This document shows, piece by piece, positions 50,112 through 58,947 of a DNA stretch of 64,000 nucleotides (positions are counted from its first letter, which is position 1; every line of letters starts with the position of its first letter). The notes under the pieces were generated by a model. It ran no database searches and was not told the DNA's origin. It saw only the letters and a list, made by a program, of their open reading frames with translations. The DNA is from Parafrankia elaeagni (lineage in GTDB: Bacteria; Actinomycetota; Actinomycetes; Frankiales; Frankiaceae): positions 32,321 through 96,320 of the forward strand of contig NZ_KB893724.1 of NCBI RefSeq assembly GCF_000374165.1, given 5' to 3'. Made by a program: the position numbers and the translations under genes.

Positions 50112-51293
50112 GTGAACCTTCTCGACCTCGTCCTCATCGCTCTGGTCGTGATGTTCGCGATCTCCGGGTACCGGCAGGGGTTCGCCGTCGGTGCCCTGTC
50201 GTTCGTGGGCTTCCTCGGCGGCGGTGTCCTCGGCGCCAAGATCGCGCGCCCGTTCGCCGAGCTCATCGGGCGTGAGGACGACGGTGCGGTGGTCGGCCTC
50301 ATCGTGGTCGTCGGCCTGGCGCTGATGGGGCAGATCCTCGGCACCGCCCTGGGCGCGATCCTGCGCGGCCGGCTGACCTGGCGGCCCGGGCAGCGGCTCG
50401 ACTCCGTCGCCGGCGCCGTGCTGTCCGGGTTCTCGGTACTGCTGGTCGCCTGGCTCATCGCCACCGCGGTGGACCGCTCCCCGTTCCAGACCCTCGCCCG
50501 CGCCGCCCGCGGCTCGGAGATCCTCGGCGCCGTCGACACCGAGATGCCCGACGACGTCCGGCACACCTTCGCCGACCTGCGGCGCCTGATGGACGACCAG
50601 GGCTTCCCCGAGGTCTTCGCCGGCCTCGACGGCGAGCGCATCGTCGCCACCGACGTGCCCGACCCGGCGGTTGTCGGCACGGCCGGGATCCAGAACGCCG
50701 CCGCGAGCATCCTGAAGATCCGCGGGCAGGCACCGTCGTGCGGCAAGCAGGTCGAAGGCACCGGGTTCGTCTTCTCGCCGCAGCACATCATGACGAACGC
50801 CCACGTCGTGGCCGGGGTCAGCGAGGCCGTCGTCGAGCTGGACTCCGGCTCGCTGCCGGCCGAGGTGGTGCTCTTCGACCCCGGCCGGGACGTGGCGGTG
50901 CTGCACGTCCCCGGCCTGGTCCGCCCGCCGCTGCGGTTCCACTCCTCGCCCCCGGCCGAGCCGGGTGACTCCGCCGTCGTCGCCGGCTATCCCCAGGACG
51001 GGCCGTACACGACCGAACCCGCGCGGATCCGCAACCAGCAGAACGCGAGCGCGCCGGACATCTACTCGCGCGGCACGGTCCGCCGGGACATCTTCGCGAT
51101 CCGCGGGCAGGTGCTGCCCGGCAACTCCGGCGGCCCGCTGCTGTCCGAGTCCGGCACCGTGCTGGGAGTCGTCTTCGCCGCGGCGACGGACGACGACGAC
51201 ACCGGCTACGTGCTGACCGCTCAGGAGGTCTCCGTCCCGGCGCAGCGCGGCGCGCAGGCGACCATCCCGGTGAGCACGCAGAGCTGCGACTGA
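50112..51293 (+). CDS. marP: Membrane serine protease MarP (CvpA-like membrane domain + trypsin-like domain)
   Basis: 393 residues, GTG start. Four hydrophobic segments in the first ~115 residues form a CvpA/colicin-V-production-like domain; the extracytoplasmic protease has the catalytic triad H231 (TNAHVV), D260 (RDVAVLHV) and S339 (GNSGGPL). Two Cys (SCGKQ and SCD terminus) could form the regulatory disulfide described for Rv3671c, which protects mycobacteria from acid and oxidative stress. Last gene of the nth-nudix-cupredoxin run (19-nt gap). Confidence 0.93.
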   Translation: MNLLDLVLIALVVMFAISGYRQGFAVGALSFVGFLGGGVLGAKIARPFAELIGREDDGAVVGLIVVVGLALMGQILGTALGAILRGRLTWRPGQRLDSVAGAVLSGFSVLLVAWLIATAVDRSPFQTLARAARGSEILGAVDTEMPDDVRHTFADLRRLMDDQGFPEVFAGLDGERIVATDVPDPAVVGTAGIQNAAASILKIRGQAPSCGKQVEGTGFVFSPQHIMTNAHVVAGVSEAVVELDSGSLPAEVVLFDPGRDVAVLHVPGLVRPPLRFHSSPPAEPGDSAVVAGYPQDGPYTTEPARIRNQQNASAPDIYSRGTVRRDIFAIRGQVLPGNSGGPLLSESGTVLGVVFAAATDDDDTGYVLTAQEVSVPAQRGAQATIPVSTQSCD

Positions 51294-51323
51294 CGGCGGG
51301 TCGCCGGCCGGTCGGCGCGCGGC

Positions 51324-51384
51324 GGGTCAGCCGGCCGGGTCAGCCGGCCGGGTCAGCACGCGGCGGATCGGCCGGCCGGGTCAG
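51324..51384. repeat. 13-nt tandem repeat between convergent marP and epoxide-hydrolase genes
   Basis: GGGTCAGCCGGCC at 51324-51336 and 51337-51349, with a partial third copy and GGGTCAG again at 51378, spanning to the stop of the minus-strand hydrolase. CCGGCCGG palindromes inside could fold as a terminator. Confidence 0.75.
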
Positions 51385-52349
51385 CGGGTCGGGGAGTCCT
51401 GGGCCGTCTGCGCCAGCCAGGCGACAAGATCACGGGTGATCGTGTCGGGATCCTCCTCGTGGGGGAAGTGCCCCAGCCCCTCGTAGGACCGCCAGGTGTA
51501 GGGCGCGGCGACATGGCGGTCCGACCCGAGTGCTGTCGAAAGCAGGAGGCAGCGGTCGAGGCAGCCGTGCAGCTGCAGGGTGGGGACCCGCACCGGCGTC
51601 CGCAGGAGCTCGGCGAACCGCGCGCCGTCCGGGCGGAACAGGGATCGCACCGCCCACCGGTGGTACTCCAGCGCGCTGTGGGCGACACCGGGGATCCGCA
51701 TGGCGCCGCGGTACCGCGCCTCCGTGTCCGGAGCCGGGTAGCCCGGCCCGCCCCAGGCCCGCAGCAGCTCGGCGACGTGGGCCGCGCCGTCCGCGACGAG
51801 CCGGCGCTCGGGCAGCCACGGCAGCTGGAACGCCCCCAGATAGCGGCTGGCCAGGCCCTGCCCACCCGGGTCGGCGGCGACCTGGCGCCGGATCCGCAGC
51901 GGGTGTGGCATACCGATGACGGCGAGGCCGCGCACCACCCGGGGCCGGCGCACCGCCGTCGTCCAGCCGAGAAGGCCGCCCCAGTCATGGCCGACGATCA
52001 CCGCGTCGCGCTCACCGAGGGCCCGTACCAGACCGGCGACGTCGTCCGCCAGGGTGAGAGCGTCGTAGCCCCGGGGCGGCTTGTCGCTGGCACCGTACCC
52101 GCGCAGGTCCGCGGCGACGACGCGGTAGCCGGCACGCGGGAGGTCGCGCAGCTGCGAGCGCCACGTCCACCAGAACTGCGGGAAGCCGTGCAGCAGGAGG
52201 ACGAGCGGCCCCTCGCCGGCCTCGGCGACATGCAGGCGGGTCCCGTTGGTCGAGACGTCCCGGTGCCGCCATGGCCCGTCAACGAGGACGGTGGCGGGCT
52301 CGGGGGGGGCATCCTCCATCGCCTGCAAGGATGGCAGACCGGCGGACAC
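51381..52349 (-). CDS. Alpha/beta hydrolase, epoxide hydrolase-like (EphE position)
   Basis: 322 residues (start 52349 GTG, or ATG 52319 ten codons in). Alpha/beta hydrolase: oxyanion HGFPQFWW, nucleophile Asp in VGHDWGGLLGW, acid in HGCLDRC and His in LGHFPHEEDP, an epoxide hydrolase/dehalogenase-type Asp nucleophile. The HGFP and GHDWGG motifs and the neighbours favour EphE (Rv3670). Catalyses epoxide opening on an unknown, probably lipophilic, substrate. Confidence 0.88.
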   Translation of the reverse strand: MSAGLPSLQAMEDAPPEPATVLVDGPWRHRDVSTNGTRLHVAEAGEGPLVLLLHGFPQFWWTWRSQLRDLPRAGYRVVAADLRGYGASDKPPRGYDALTLADDVAGLVRALGERDAVIVGHDWGGLLGWTTAVRRPRVVRGLAVIGMPHPLRIRRQVAADPGGQGLASRYLGAFQLPWLPERRLVADGAAHVAELLRAWGGPGYPAPDTEARYRGAMRIPGVAHSALEYHRWAVRSLFRPDGARFAELLRTPVRVPTLQLHGCLDRCLLLSTALGSDRHVAAPYTWRSYEGLGHFPHEEDPDTITRDLVAWLAQTAQDSPTR

Positions 52350-52390
52350 CGCCGGGGAGGTGGTGCTCGGGCCCGGGACAGCCGCGCCGC

Positions 52391-52846
52391 TCAGCCGGCG
52401 TGCCCGCCGCCCTCGCCCTGCCTCGCCCGTGCCCTGCCAGCCGGGCTGCGCAGCAGGGTGACATCGTCACGCAGGGTCTGGATGGTCCGTTCGGGCGGTG
52501 ACAGCTTCTTCAGGCGGGTCACCGCGAAGATCGACAACAGCCCCGCCAACGCCAGATAGAGCAGGGCCGTGAGCAGGTAGGCCCAGAAGCGCTCGACACC
52601 GGCCCAGGTGAACAGCTCACCGATGAAGATGGTTCCGGCGATGAGCGCGCCGAGCCCCAGGCCGGCCGCCGCCACGAGGAAACCGATCCCGAGCCCGGCG
52701 GACACCGCCTGACGGGCGAGCTCGGCCTTCGCGAGCTCGATCTCCTGGCGGACCAGCAGGGACATGTCACGGGTCGCCAGGGCGACCAGCTCCCCCAGCG
52801 TCGGCTGCTCGCGCTCCGCCCCCGAGCTGTCCGTCCTCATCGGCAC
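52391..52846 (-). CDS. Actinobacterial holin-like membrane protein (phage holin superfamily III type)
   Basis: 151 residues from GTG 52844-52846 (GAGGGAGG 6 nt upstream). N-terminal TLGELVALATRDMSLLVRQE and IELAKAELARQ are the marks of this family, followed by two membrane segments (~48-72 and ~85-110) and a charged tail. Homologue of Rv3669. Despite the Pfam holin name these are chromosomal housekeeping membrane proteins of unknown role; no phage genes are nearby. 41 nt upstream of the epoxide-hydrolase gene, same strand. Confidence 0.88.
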   Translation of the reverse strand: MPMRTDSSGAEREQPTLGELVALATRDMSLLVRQEIELAKAELARQAVSAGLGIGFLVAAAGLGLGALIAGTIFIGELFTWAGVERFWAYLLTALLYLALAGLLSIFAVTRLKKLSPPERTIQTLRDDVTLLRSPAGRARARQGEGGGHAG

Positions 52847-53120
52847 ACCGGCCCTCCCTCGTGAAACCGGCCCGCGACCCGCCGATCAGATCCGGTACCG
52901 GCGGCGCCCTTCAGCCGGGTGCGCGGGCATCGCCGCGCGGCCCCCGCCCACGCGGACGGCCCCGTCCTGATTCCCTGTGCACAGTGTGGCCCGCGACGAG
53001 GGGACAGGTGCGGCAACACCGCGATCGAAAGGTGTGATCCGAAGGACGATGCGCCCTGGCACTGGTCGTGGTCCCGGCGAGGCCAGCCCCGGCAAACCCG
53101 GGCGGGGTAGCGTCTGCGAG

Positions 53121-54191
53121 GTGACAGCACGTTCGGCAGTACCTGTCGCCGCGGCGGACCCACTGAGCCAGGTCGCGGCGATTCCCGGCGTCGGCGACGC
53201 CGCGACGGCCGCCCGCGCCTCCGTGGACACCCTCCTGCGGCACCGCATCCTGCGCCGCCGCAGCGCGGAGGTGACCGCGGAGGCCTCACTGCGCGCCGCC
53301 CGCGCCTCCGCCGCGCTCGAAGGCCACGACGTGCCGCTGGACGTCCTGAGAGCCCACCTCAGCGATCAGCTGCCCGCTGGTGAGGTGGCCGGCGAGGCTG
53401 CCGTGGGGCCCACCGGCTCCGGAGGTCCCACCGGCTCCGGAGGCCCCGCCGCCGGTACCGACGCGGAGAACCTCGGCGTGACGTTGGGAACGGTCCGGCT
53501 CTACGCGGAGCTGGGCACGCTGGCGCCCGCGTGGGAACGCGCGCCGCGGCAGGCGCTGGCCCGGATGCATCTCCTCGCCGGGCGGGGCCTGCTGCCCGAC
53601 ACCGTGCTCGGGCGGCCCCGCACCGCCGGCAGCGATGCCGTCGCGGGAGGCCGTGCCGCGGCCGCGGCGGGCGGCAGTGCCGCGGCAGGCGGCAGTGCCG
53701 CGGCGAGAGGCGGTGCCGCGGCGAGAGGCGGTGAGCCGGTGTTCGCCGGCGGGCTGAGCCTGCCGACGGTTTCCGCCCTGGAGATGTCGGCGCGCCTCGA
53801 CGGGCTCACCGCGGTCCTCACCGCTCCGACGGCAGCCCCCGCGATCGTGGTCGCCGCAGTGGTCCACGGCGAGCTCCTCGCGATCCGTCCGTTCGGGGCC
53901 CTGGACGGGATCATTGCCCGGGCGGCCGCACGGCTCGTCCTGATCAGCCGCGGCCTGGACCCGAAGGCCCTGGTCGCCACCGATGTCGGGCACCTCGAGC
54001 TGGACCGGCCGGCCGGCGGCACGGGGGACGACGGTGGCGACGAGCAGGCAGGGGCGTACAGCACGGCGCTGGCCGCCTACCTGGCCGGCGGGCCGGACGG
54101 TGTGGGCACCTGGGTACGACACTGCGCAACCGCTGTCGGGCTGGCTGCCCGGGAGTCGCTCGCGGTCTGCGAGGCGCTGTCCCGCGGCTGA
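53121..54191 (+). CDS. Degenerate Fic-domain protein
   Basis: 356 residues from GTG 53121, with TAGCGT 7 nt upstream suggesting a leaderless mRNA. The N-terminal helix carries the Fic inhibitory motif (S/T)xxxE(G/N) as SAALEG (63-68), but the active-site loop HPFxDGNGRxxR reads RPFGALDGIIAR (256-267): catalytic His, Asn and first Arg are lost. AMP-transfer is therefore not expected; a binding or regulatory role is more likely. Two low-complexity inserts (GPTGSGG, and Ala/Gly repeats at 53641-53740) interrupt it. Located just upstream of ssd-tad, a placement I recall in Streptomyces-type genomes. Confidence 0.75.
   Translation: MTARSAVPVAAADPLSQVAAIPGVGDAATAARASVDTLLRHRILRRRSAEVTAEASLRAARASAALEGHDVPLDVLRAHLSDQLPAGEVAGEAAVGPTGSGGPTGSGGPAAGTDAENLGVTLGTVRLYAELGTLAPAWERAPRQALARMHLLAGRGLLPDTVLGRPRTAGSDAVAGGRAAAAAGGSAAAGGSAAARGGAAARGGEPVFAGGLSLPTVSALEMSARLDGLTAVLTAPTAAPAIVVAAVVHGELLAIRPFGALDGIIARAAARLVLISRGLDPKALVATDVGHLELDRPAGGTGDDGGDEQAGAYSTALAAYLAGGPDGVGTWVRHCATAVGLAARESLAVCEALSRG
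53641..53740. repeat. 15-18-nt imperfect tandem repeats in Fic-like gene
   Basis: Repeats of the form GGCGGCAGTGCCGCGGC and GCGAGAGGCGGTGCCGCG encode Ala-Ala-Gly-Gly-Ser/Arg stretches in the middle of the Fic-like protein. Confidence 0.8.
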
Positions 54192-54310
54192 CCGCCACGA
54201 GAACCGATTTTTATAGCACGGTCCCGCCCGCATCGAAGATCCACACCTGCCAGGGGCCCTGGCGCATGGTGGCCGCACACAGCCACCCGCGCCGAAGGGA
54301 CGGGCCCGCC

Positions 54311-55819
54311 ATGACCCCAGCGAAGCCCCTCACACCCGCGGACGACGCACCGCGCGGACGTCCGCTCATCGTCACCGACTCGCCGGACCTGCTCGACGAC
54401 CTCCTCCGGCTCGCCGCCGCCGCCGGCGCCGCCGTCACAGTGGTACCGACCGCCCGGGCAGCGGGCCGGTACTGGGCGAACGCGCCCCTCGTCGTGGTCG
54501 GCGCCGACCGGGCCGCGGCCTGCGTCGCCGCGGATCTGCCGGCTCGTTCCGACACCGTTCTGGTCGGCACCGACGTCGACGACCGTCGGACCTGGAGCCT
54601 GGCGCTCCTGCTCAACGCCGAGCACGTCATCTTCCTGCCCGAAGCTGAGACCTGGCTGGTCAACCTGCTCTCCCGCGCGACGGACGCGGCCCGGAGCCGG
54701 TCCCGGACCGTGGGCGTGCTCGGTGGCCGCGGCGGTGTGGGCGCCACCACCCTGGCCGCGGCGCTGGCGCGGGCGGGGCTGCGGCACCGGGTCCGCTCGG
54801 TCCTGCTGGAGATGGACCCGTTCGGCGGCCTCGCCATCGGCCCGGACGGTTCTCCGGGCAGCGACAGCACGCCGGCGGGCGGTGCACCCGGCGCCGGCGG
54901 CAGGCGTGGTGTGCATGGCGTCCACAGCCTGGACGATGCCCGGGCCGGGCAACCCCGGCCCAGGGCGGCTTCCGATCCGGCCGCCGGGTCCGGATCGGAG
55001 CTCGGGTCCGGATCGGAGCTCGGGTCCGGGCCGGGCTCCAGGTCCAGGCCGGGGTCCAGGTCCAGGCCGGCGCCAGGGCCGCTCGACGGTGACGACGACC
55101 TCCTCGACCACTTTCTCGCCGGGCCGCCCATGCTTGGCGGTGACCTGCCGGTGTTGTCCTGGGACCGCGACCAGATCCCGGTCCTGTCCCCGCCGGCCGT
55201 CAGCGCACTGTTCGCCACCGCGCGCGGCAGCGCGGATCTGATCGTCGTCGACCTTCCCCGCTCGGCCGATGCCGCGGCCGACGTCGGCCTGTTCCTGTGC
55301 GAGACGGTCCTGATCGTCGTGACCGCCGATCCGCCCGCCTGCGCGGCGGCCACCCGGATCGCGGCGCACGCGACGCGTACCTGCTCGGACGTCCGGCTGG
55401 TCGTACGACTGCCCGAGCCGGGCCCGACGCGGCACGCCACCACCGGCCTCGCCTCCCGTGCCCGGCCCGGTGAGCCCGCCGGTGCGGCACTGGCCCGCGC
55501 GGTCGCAGCCGAGGTCGGCCTCCCGCTCGGCGGAATGATCCGGCATGAGCCGGCCGCGACTCCCACGGCGATGGCCGCTCCGGGCCGGCGGGCGACGACC
55601 GGATTCGAGGGAAACCGTCCGACCACACGCCGACCCCCGGGCGATTCCGGCTCAGATCCCACAGACGGGACCACAGGACGTCCCAGCAGGAACGCGGTCG
55701 CCGGGGCGGAACCGGCCGAGCCGACCGAGCCGACCGAGCCGACCGTCGGAGAGTCGATCATTCAGTTCAGCGACCGTTTCCTGGCGGATCTCGGTCTCAG
55801 CCGTGGCGAGCACCCGTGA
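54311..55819 (+). CDS. ssd: Septum-site determining/CpaE-like protein Ssd
   Basis: 502 residues from ATG 54311. N-terminal receiver-like half (LIVTDSPDLLDDLLRLAAAA ... VVVGADRAAA) and C-terminal MinD/CpaE-type ATPase half (TVGVLGGRGGVGATTLAAAL ... IVVDLPRS). The Walker A lysine is Ala (A145), which is usual in this subfamily and implies weak or no ATP hydrolysis. Ssd (Rv3660c) affects septum formation in mycobacteria; CpaE localises Flp pilus assembly. Overlaps tadA by 4 nt, heading the tad operon. In-frame repeats 54986-55070 separate the ATPase motifs. Confidence 0.9.
   Translation: MTPAKPLTPADDAPRGRPLIVTDSPDLLDDLLRLAAAAGAAVTVVPTARAAGRYWANAPLVVVGADRAAACVAADLPARSDTVLVGTDVDDRRTWSLALLLNAEHVIFLPEAETWLVNLLSRATDAARSRSRTVGVLGGRGGVGATTLAAALARAGLRHRVRSVLLEMDPFGGLAIGPDGSPGSDSTPAGGAPGAGGRRGVHGVHSLDDARAGQPRPRAASDPAAGSGSELGSGSELGSGPGSRSRPGSRSRPAPGPLDGDDDLLDHFLAGPPMLGGDLPVLSWDRDQIPVLSPPAVSALFATARGSADLIVVDLPRSADAAADVGLFLCETVLIVVTADPPACAAATRIAAHATRTCSDVRLVVRLPEPGPTRHATTGLASRARPGEPAGAALARAVAAEVGLPLGGMIRHEPAATPTAMAAPGRRATTGFEGNRPTTRRPPGDSGSDPTDGTTGRPSRNAVAGAEPAEPTEPTEPTVGESIIQFSDRFLADLGLSRGEHP
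54986..55070. repeat. Two adjacent 18-nt tandem repeat arrays in ssd
   Basis: GGGTCCGGATCGGAGCTC x2 (54986-55021, third copy partial) followed by GGTCCAGGTCCAGGCCGG-type x2 (55035-55070). In frame; encode Gly-Ser-Glu-Leu and Ser-Arg-Pro-Gly repeats. Confidence 0.9.
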
Positions 55820-57210
55820 GGACCAGCCGTTCGCTCGCCGGCCCACGGCAGCGGCCGGATCCCGGCCCGCCACTCGTGCCCGCCCCACCCGAGCCATCCC
55901 CCGCCGGCCCACACCGGCCATCCACCCCGGCCCCGCCGCCCGCTCCGCTGCCCACCATGACGCGGACCGCCGCGCGGCAGACGTACAGTCCGCTCTCCGC
56001 GGCGGGCGGCATGCCCCTGGCCGCCGGAACCGTGCTCTCGGAGCATCTGGAGCGGCTGGGGCCGCTGGCAGCCCTCCTCCGTGACCCGGAGGTGACCGAC
56101 GTCCTGGTCAACAGCCCGGACAAGGTCTGGATCGAACGGGCCGGCCGGCTCCGCCTCACCGGTGTTCGGTTTCCCGACGACGGCGCCGTCCGTGCCCTCG
56201 CCGTGCGACTCGCCGCTGGCGGCGGGCGCCGGCTCGACACCGCGATGCCGTTCGCCGACGTCCGGCTGCCCGGCGGAATCCGGCTGCACGCGATGCTCTC
56301 CCCGCCGGCCCTCAGCGGCACCTGCCTGTCCCTGCGCAGGCCGCGCCCCCGCCCGTTCACGCTGGCCGACCTCGCGGCGGCGGGCACGGTGGGGCCCGAC
56401 GCGGCGGCGGTCCTGCGGGCTGTCCTCGACGCCAGGCTGACCGCACTGATCAGCGGCGGAACCGGGACGGGGAAAAGCACCCTGCTCGCCGCACTCCTGG
56501 ACGCCGTACCTGCCACGGAACGGATCGTGCTGGTGGAGGACACCGCCGAACTGGTCCTGTCCCGGGTCAACGTCGTCCGGATGGAGGCCCGGCCCGCCAA
56601 CATCGAGGGCGCCGGGGAGATCACGCAGCGGGACCTCGTCCGGCAGTCGCTGCGCATGCGGCCCGACCGCCTCGTCGTCGGCGAGGTGCGCGGGCCGGAG
56701 GTCCTCGACCTGCTGATGGCGATGAACACTGGTCACGAGGGCGGTATGGGGACGGTGCACGCCAATGCCGCCGAGACCCTCCCGGCGCGGCTGGAGGCGC
56801 TCGGCACGCTGGCCGGGCTGCAGCGCGCCGCCCTGCACAGCCATCTCGCCGCGGCTGTCCAGGTGGCCATCCACCTCGGGCGTGACGGCGCCGGCGCCCG
56901 CCGCGTGGTCAGTATCGGTGTGCTCGGCCGTGGTGCCGACGGACTCGTCCAGGTCGTCCCGGCGCTTGTCGCGAGCAGTGGGAACACCGCGTCACACAGC
57001 CGTCGGCGGGACGAGCGCAGCCCCGGCCGACCCATGGCAGCCGAAGGTCTCCCGGTGCTCCTGCGCCTCCTCGAGGATCGCGGCGTGCGCCTCCCGCCCA
57101 CCAGGCTCACCGCACCGTCCACACCGACCGCACCGACCGCACCGGCGACACCGGCGACACCGGCCGCACCGGCGACACCGGCGACACCGGGCCTGCGCGG
57201 TGCGCGGTGA
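55816..57210 (+). CDS. tadA: Tad/Flp pilus assembly ATPase
   Basis: 464 residues from a GTG overlapping the ssd stop. CpaF/TadA secretion ATPase: Walker A GGTGTGKST (K220), Asp box VLVEDTAEL, Walker B RPDRLVVGEVRG, His box with MNTGHEGGMGTVHANAA. A ~50-residue Pro-rich N-terminus and a ~35-residue Thr/Pro/Ala repeat tail are additions. Powers pilin extrusion or secretion at the inner face of the membrane. Overlaps the next gene by 4 nt. Confidence 0.94.
   Translation: MRTSRSLAGPRQRPDPGPPLVPAPPEPSPAGPHRPSTPAPPPAPLPTMTRTAARQTYSPLSAAGGMPLAAGTVLSEHLERLGPLAALLRDPEVTDVLVNSPDKVWIERAGRLRLTGVRFPDDGAVRALAVRLAAGGGRRLDTAMPFADVRLPGGIRLHAMLSPPALSGTCLSLRRPRPRPFTLADLAAAGTVGPDAAAVLRAVLDARLTALISGGTGTGKSTLLAALLDAVPATERIVLVEDTAELVLSRVNVVRMEARPANIEGAGEITQRDLVRQSLRMRPDRLVVGEVRGPEVLDLLMAMNTGHEGGMGTVHANAAETLPARLEALGTLAGLQRAALHSHLAAAVQVAIHLGRDGAGARRVVSIGVLGRGADGLVQVVPALVASSGNTASHSRRRDERSPGRPMAAEGLPVLLRLLEDRGVRLPPTRLTAPSTPTAPTAPATPATPAAPATPATPGLRGAR
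57112..57191. repeat. 9-nt repeats encoding the TadA C-terminal tail
   Basis: ACCGGCGAC/ACCGACCGC-type 9-nt units in tandem encode (Ala/Thr)-Pro-(Ala/Thr) repeats up to five codons before the tadA stop. Confidence 0.85.
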
Positions 57211-58739
57211 TCTCCGGTGTCGGGCTCGCCCGCCGTGCCGCGCAGGCCGGTGCGAGCCTCACGGCGGCGGCTCTCGGCGGGCCGTTGGCGGGGCTCGCGG
57301 TCGTGCTGGTCTGCTCCGGGTACCGCGCGGTACGCCGGTGGGCACTCGCCCGCTACGAAACGCAGCTGCGGGGGGCGGCGGAGGACGTGCTCAGCGCGCT
57401 CGCCACCGAGCTGGACGCCGGCGCGGCTCCGGGCGACGCGTTACGGACGGCGTTGGCCTCGGTCGGCGACCTGCCGGCGCACCCTGCCGGCGAACGACAC
57501 GGCCCCCGCCCCGGGCCGGTGCCCGTACCGCCCCGGGGCGGGAACAGCCCGGCGGAGCACGGACTTCTCCGGGCCCGACGGACCTCGCGCGCGGCACGCA
57601 GGCCACCGGGCGGCTGGCTCGACCTGCCACGGCTACAGGAGCTGCTGGTCAGCGCTGACGATCCGGCCAGGTTGCTCGCCCGGTGCGACGCGGCCGCGCT
57701 CCGGCAGCTCGCGACCGCCTACCGGGTCTGTCAGCTCGCTGGCGTGCGGCTCGCACCGGTCGCGACAATGCTCGCCGACGCCGCCCGGTCGGACGCGGCC
57801 CGGGCGGACGAGCTCGCGTCCGCGCTTGCCGGCCCACGCTCGTCCGGCCGTCTTGTGGCCGGGCTACCCGTGCTCGGCGTGCTCCTCGGCGTGCTCCTCG
57901 GCGCCTCGCCTCTGGTGGTCCTGGTGACGCCGCCGGTCGGGACGGCGTGTCTGGCCACCGGGGTGCTGCTCGACCTCACCGGGCTGCGCTGGCTGCGCCG
58001 GATCGCGGACGGCGTCCAGGCCCGGGTGCCTCCGGTGTGTGCCGGACCAGTCGAGCCCAGGCGAGGCCGGTCTTCACGGAACCGGTCTCGTCCAGGCAGG
58101 TCGACGTCCCGCGAGTACCGGCGCCGGCTGCTCGCCGACCTGCCACTCGCGCTCGACCTCGTCGCCGCGTGCCTGCGCGCGGGGGCCACCACGCAGCACG
58201 CGCTGGAAGTGGTCGGGGCGGCGACGGGCGGCCCCGCCGGGGCACAGCTACGGGCGACCGGCCACGCCCTGCGGCGCGGCCTGCCCGCGGACGAGGCCTG
58301 CCAACGACTGCTGGACACGGTCGGCGCGCGGCGCCCGGCGAAATCCTCGAGGGGGCGCCGGACCGGTGGTCGGCGACATCCCCGGCCGCACCGTGTCGCC
58401 TCCCGACCTGCGCGGGCAGTGTGGACGGGCCCGCTCCCGGGCAGATCCAGGCCGGCGCGGGGGCACGAGACGCGGGCCGTGCTGGCCGCGGTCGCAGCCA
58501 TCGGTCGGACCGAATCCTCTGGTGCCAAGCTCGCGACGACGCTCACCAGGATCAGCGCCCGGGCCCGGCAGGATGCCCACGCCGCGGTCATCACCGCGGC
58601 GCGGCGGGCGGGTGTGATGGCTGTCGCTCCCCTCGGGTTGTGTTTCCTACCCGCCTTCCTGCTGCTGGGGGTCGTGCCGGTCGTCGTCGGTTCCGCCCCG
58701 GACCTCGGTCCCGGTCTGACGTTCCCCGGCCGTGGCTGA
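57207..58739 (+). CDS. Fused TadB-TadC type II secretion F-domain protein
   Basis: 510 residues from a GTG overlapping the tadA stop by 4 nt. The first half (~1-290) is TadB-like: short membrane start, helical T2SSF part (EDVLSALATELDAGAAPGDA ... MLADAARSDAARADELASAL) and a pair of membrane helices (GLPVLGVLLGVLLGASPLVV). The second half (~315-505) is TadC-like: EYRRRLLADLPLALDLVAAC, GLPADEACQRLL, then ARQDAHAAVITAARRAG and a closing membrane hairpin. Mycobacteria encode these as two proteins (Rv3658c, Rv3657c). The two F-domain halves form the membrane platform for pilus assembly. An Arg-rich linker lies inside the TadC half. Confidence 0.88.
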   Translation: MISGVGLARRAAQAGASLTAAALGGPLAGLAVVLVCSGYRAVRRWALARYETQLRGAAEDVLSALATELDAGAAPGDALRTALASVGDLPAHPAGERHGPRPGPVPVPPRGGNSPAEHGLLRARRTSRAARRPPGGWLDLPRLQELLVSADDPARLLARCDAAALRQLATAYRVCQLAGVRLAPVATMLADAARSDAARADELASALAGPRSSGRLVAGLPVLGVLLGVLLGASPLVVLVTPPVGTACLATGVLLDLTGLRWLRRIADGVQARVPPVCAGPVEPRRGRSSRNRSRPGRSTSREYRRRLLADLPLALDLVAACLRAGATTQHALEVVGAATGGPAGAQLRATGHALRRGLPADEACQRLLDTVGARRPAKSSRGRRTGGRRHPRPHRVASRPARAVWTGPLPGRSRPARGHETRAVLAAVAAIGRTESSGAKLATTLTRISARARQDAHAAVITAARRAGVMAVAPLGLCFLPAFLLLGVVPVVVGSAPDLGPGLTFPGRG

Positions 58740-58829
58740 GGCCCGCCGCCGCCGTCCCCGCGCCGGCCGTCCCCGCCCTGCGTTGGCCAGCACGCGCCCC
58801 GAGCCGGGCGGGGTCGGGCGGGCGCAGGG

Positions 58830-58856
58830 CTGTGGACGAGATCGGGCTGTCCACAG
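58830..58856. promoter_or_regulatory. Perfect 8-bp inverted repeat before the pilin-like gene
   Basis: CTGTGGAC (58830-58837) and GTCCACAG (58849-58856) with an 11-nt loop, in the 208-nt gap between tadBC and the pilin-like gene. It may be an attenuating or processing hairpin that sets a different level for the pilin; each arm also resembles a DnaA box. Confidence 0.5.
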
Positions 58857-58947
58857 GGACCGTGTTTCCGGCCTGACCGAGGCGTCCGCGGATGACGATC
58901 AGTGGGCACAACCACTCGATCGTCCGATCCTGACCCGGAGGCCAACG

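Noticed and set aside
52391-52846. Prophage holin
   Set aside because: The family name is misleading; syntenic chromosomal gene (Rv3669-like) with no endolysin or phage genes near.
58830-58856. DnaA boxes as a replication origin
   Set aside because: Only two box-like arms, no AT-rich region and no dnaA/dnaN nearby.
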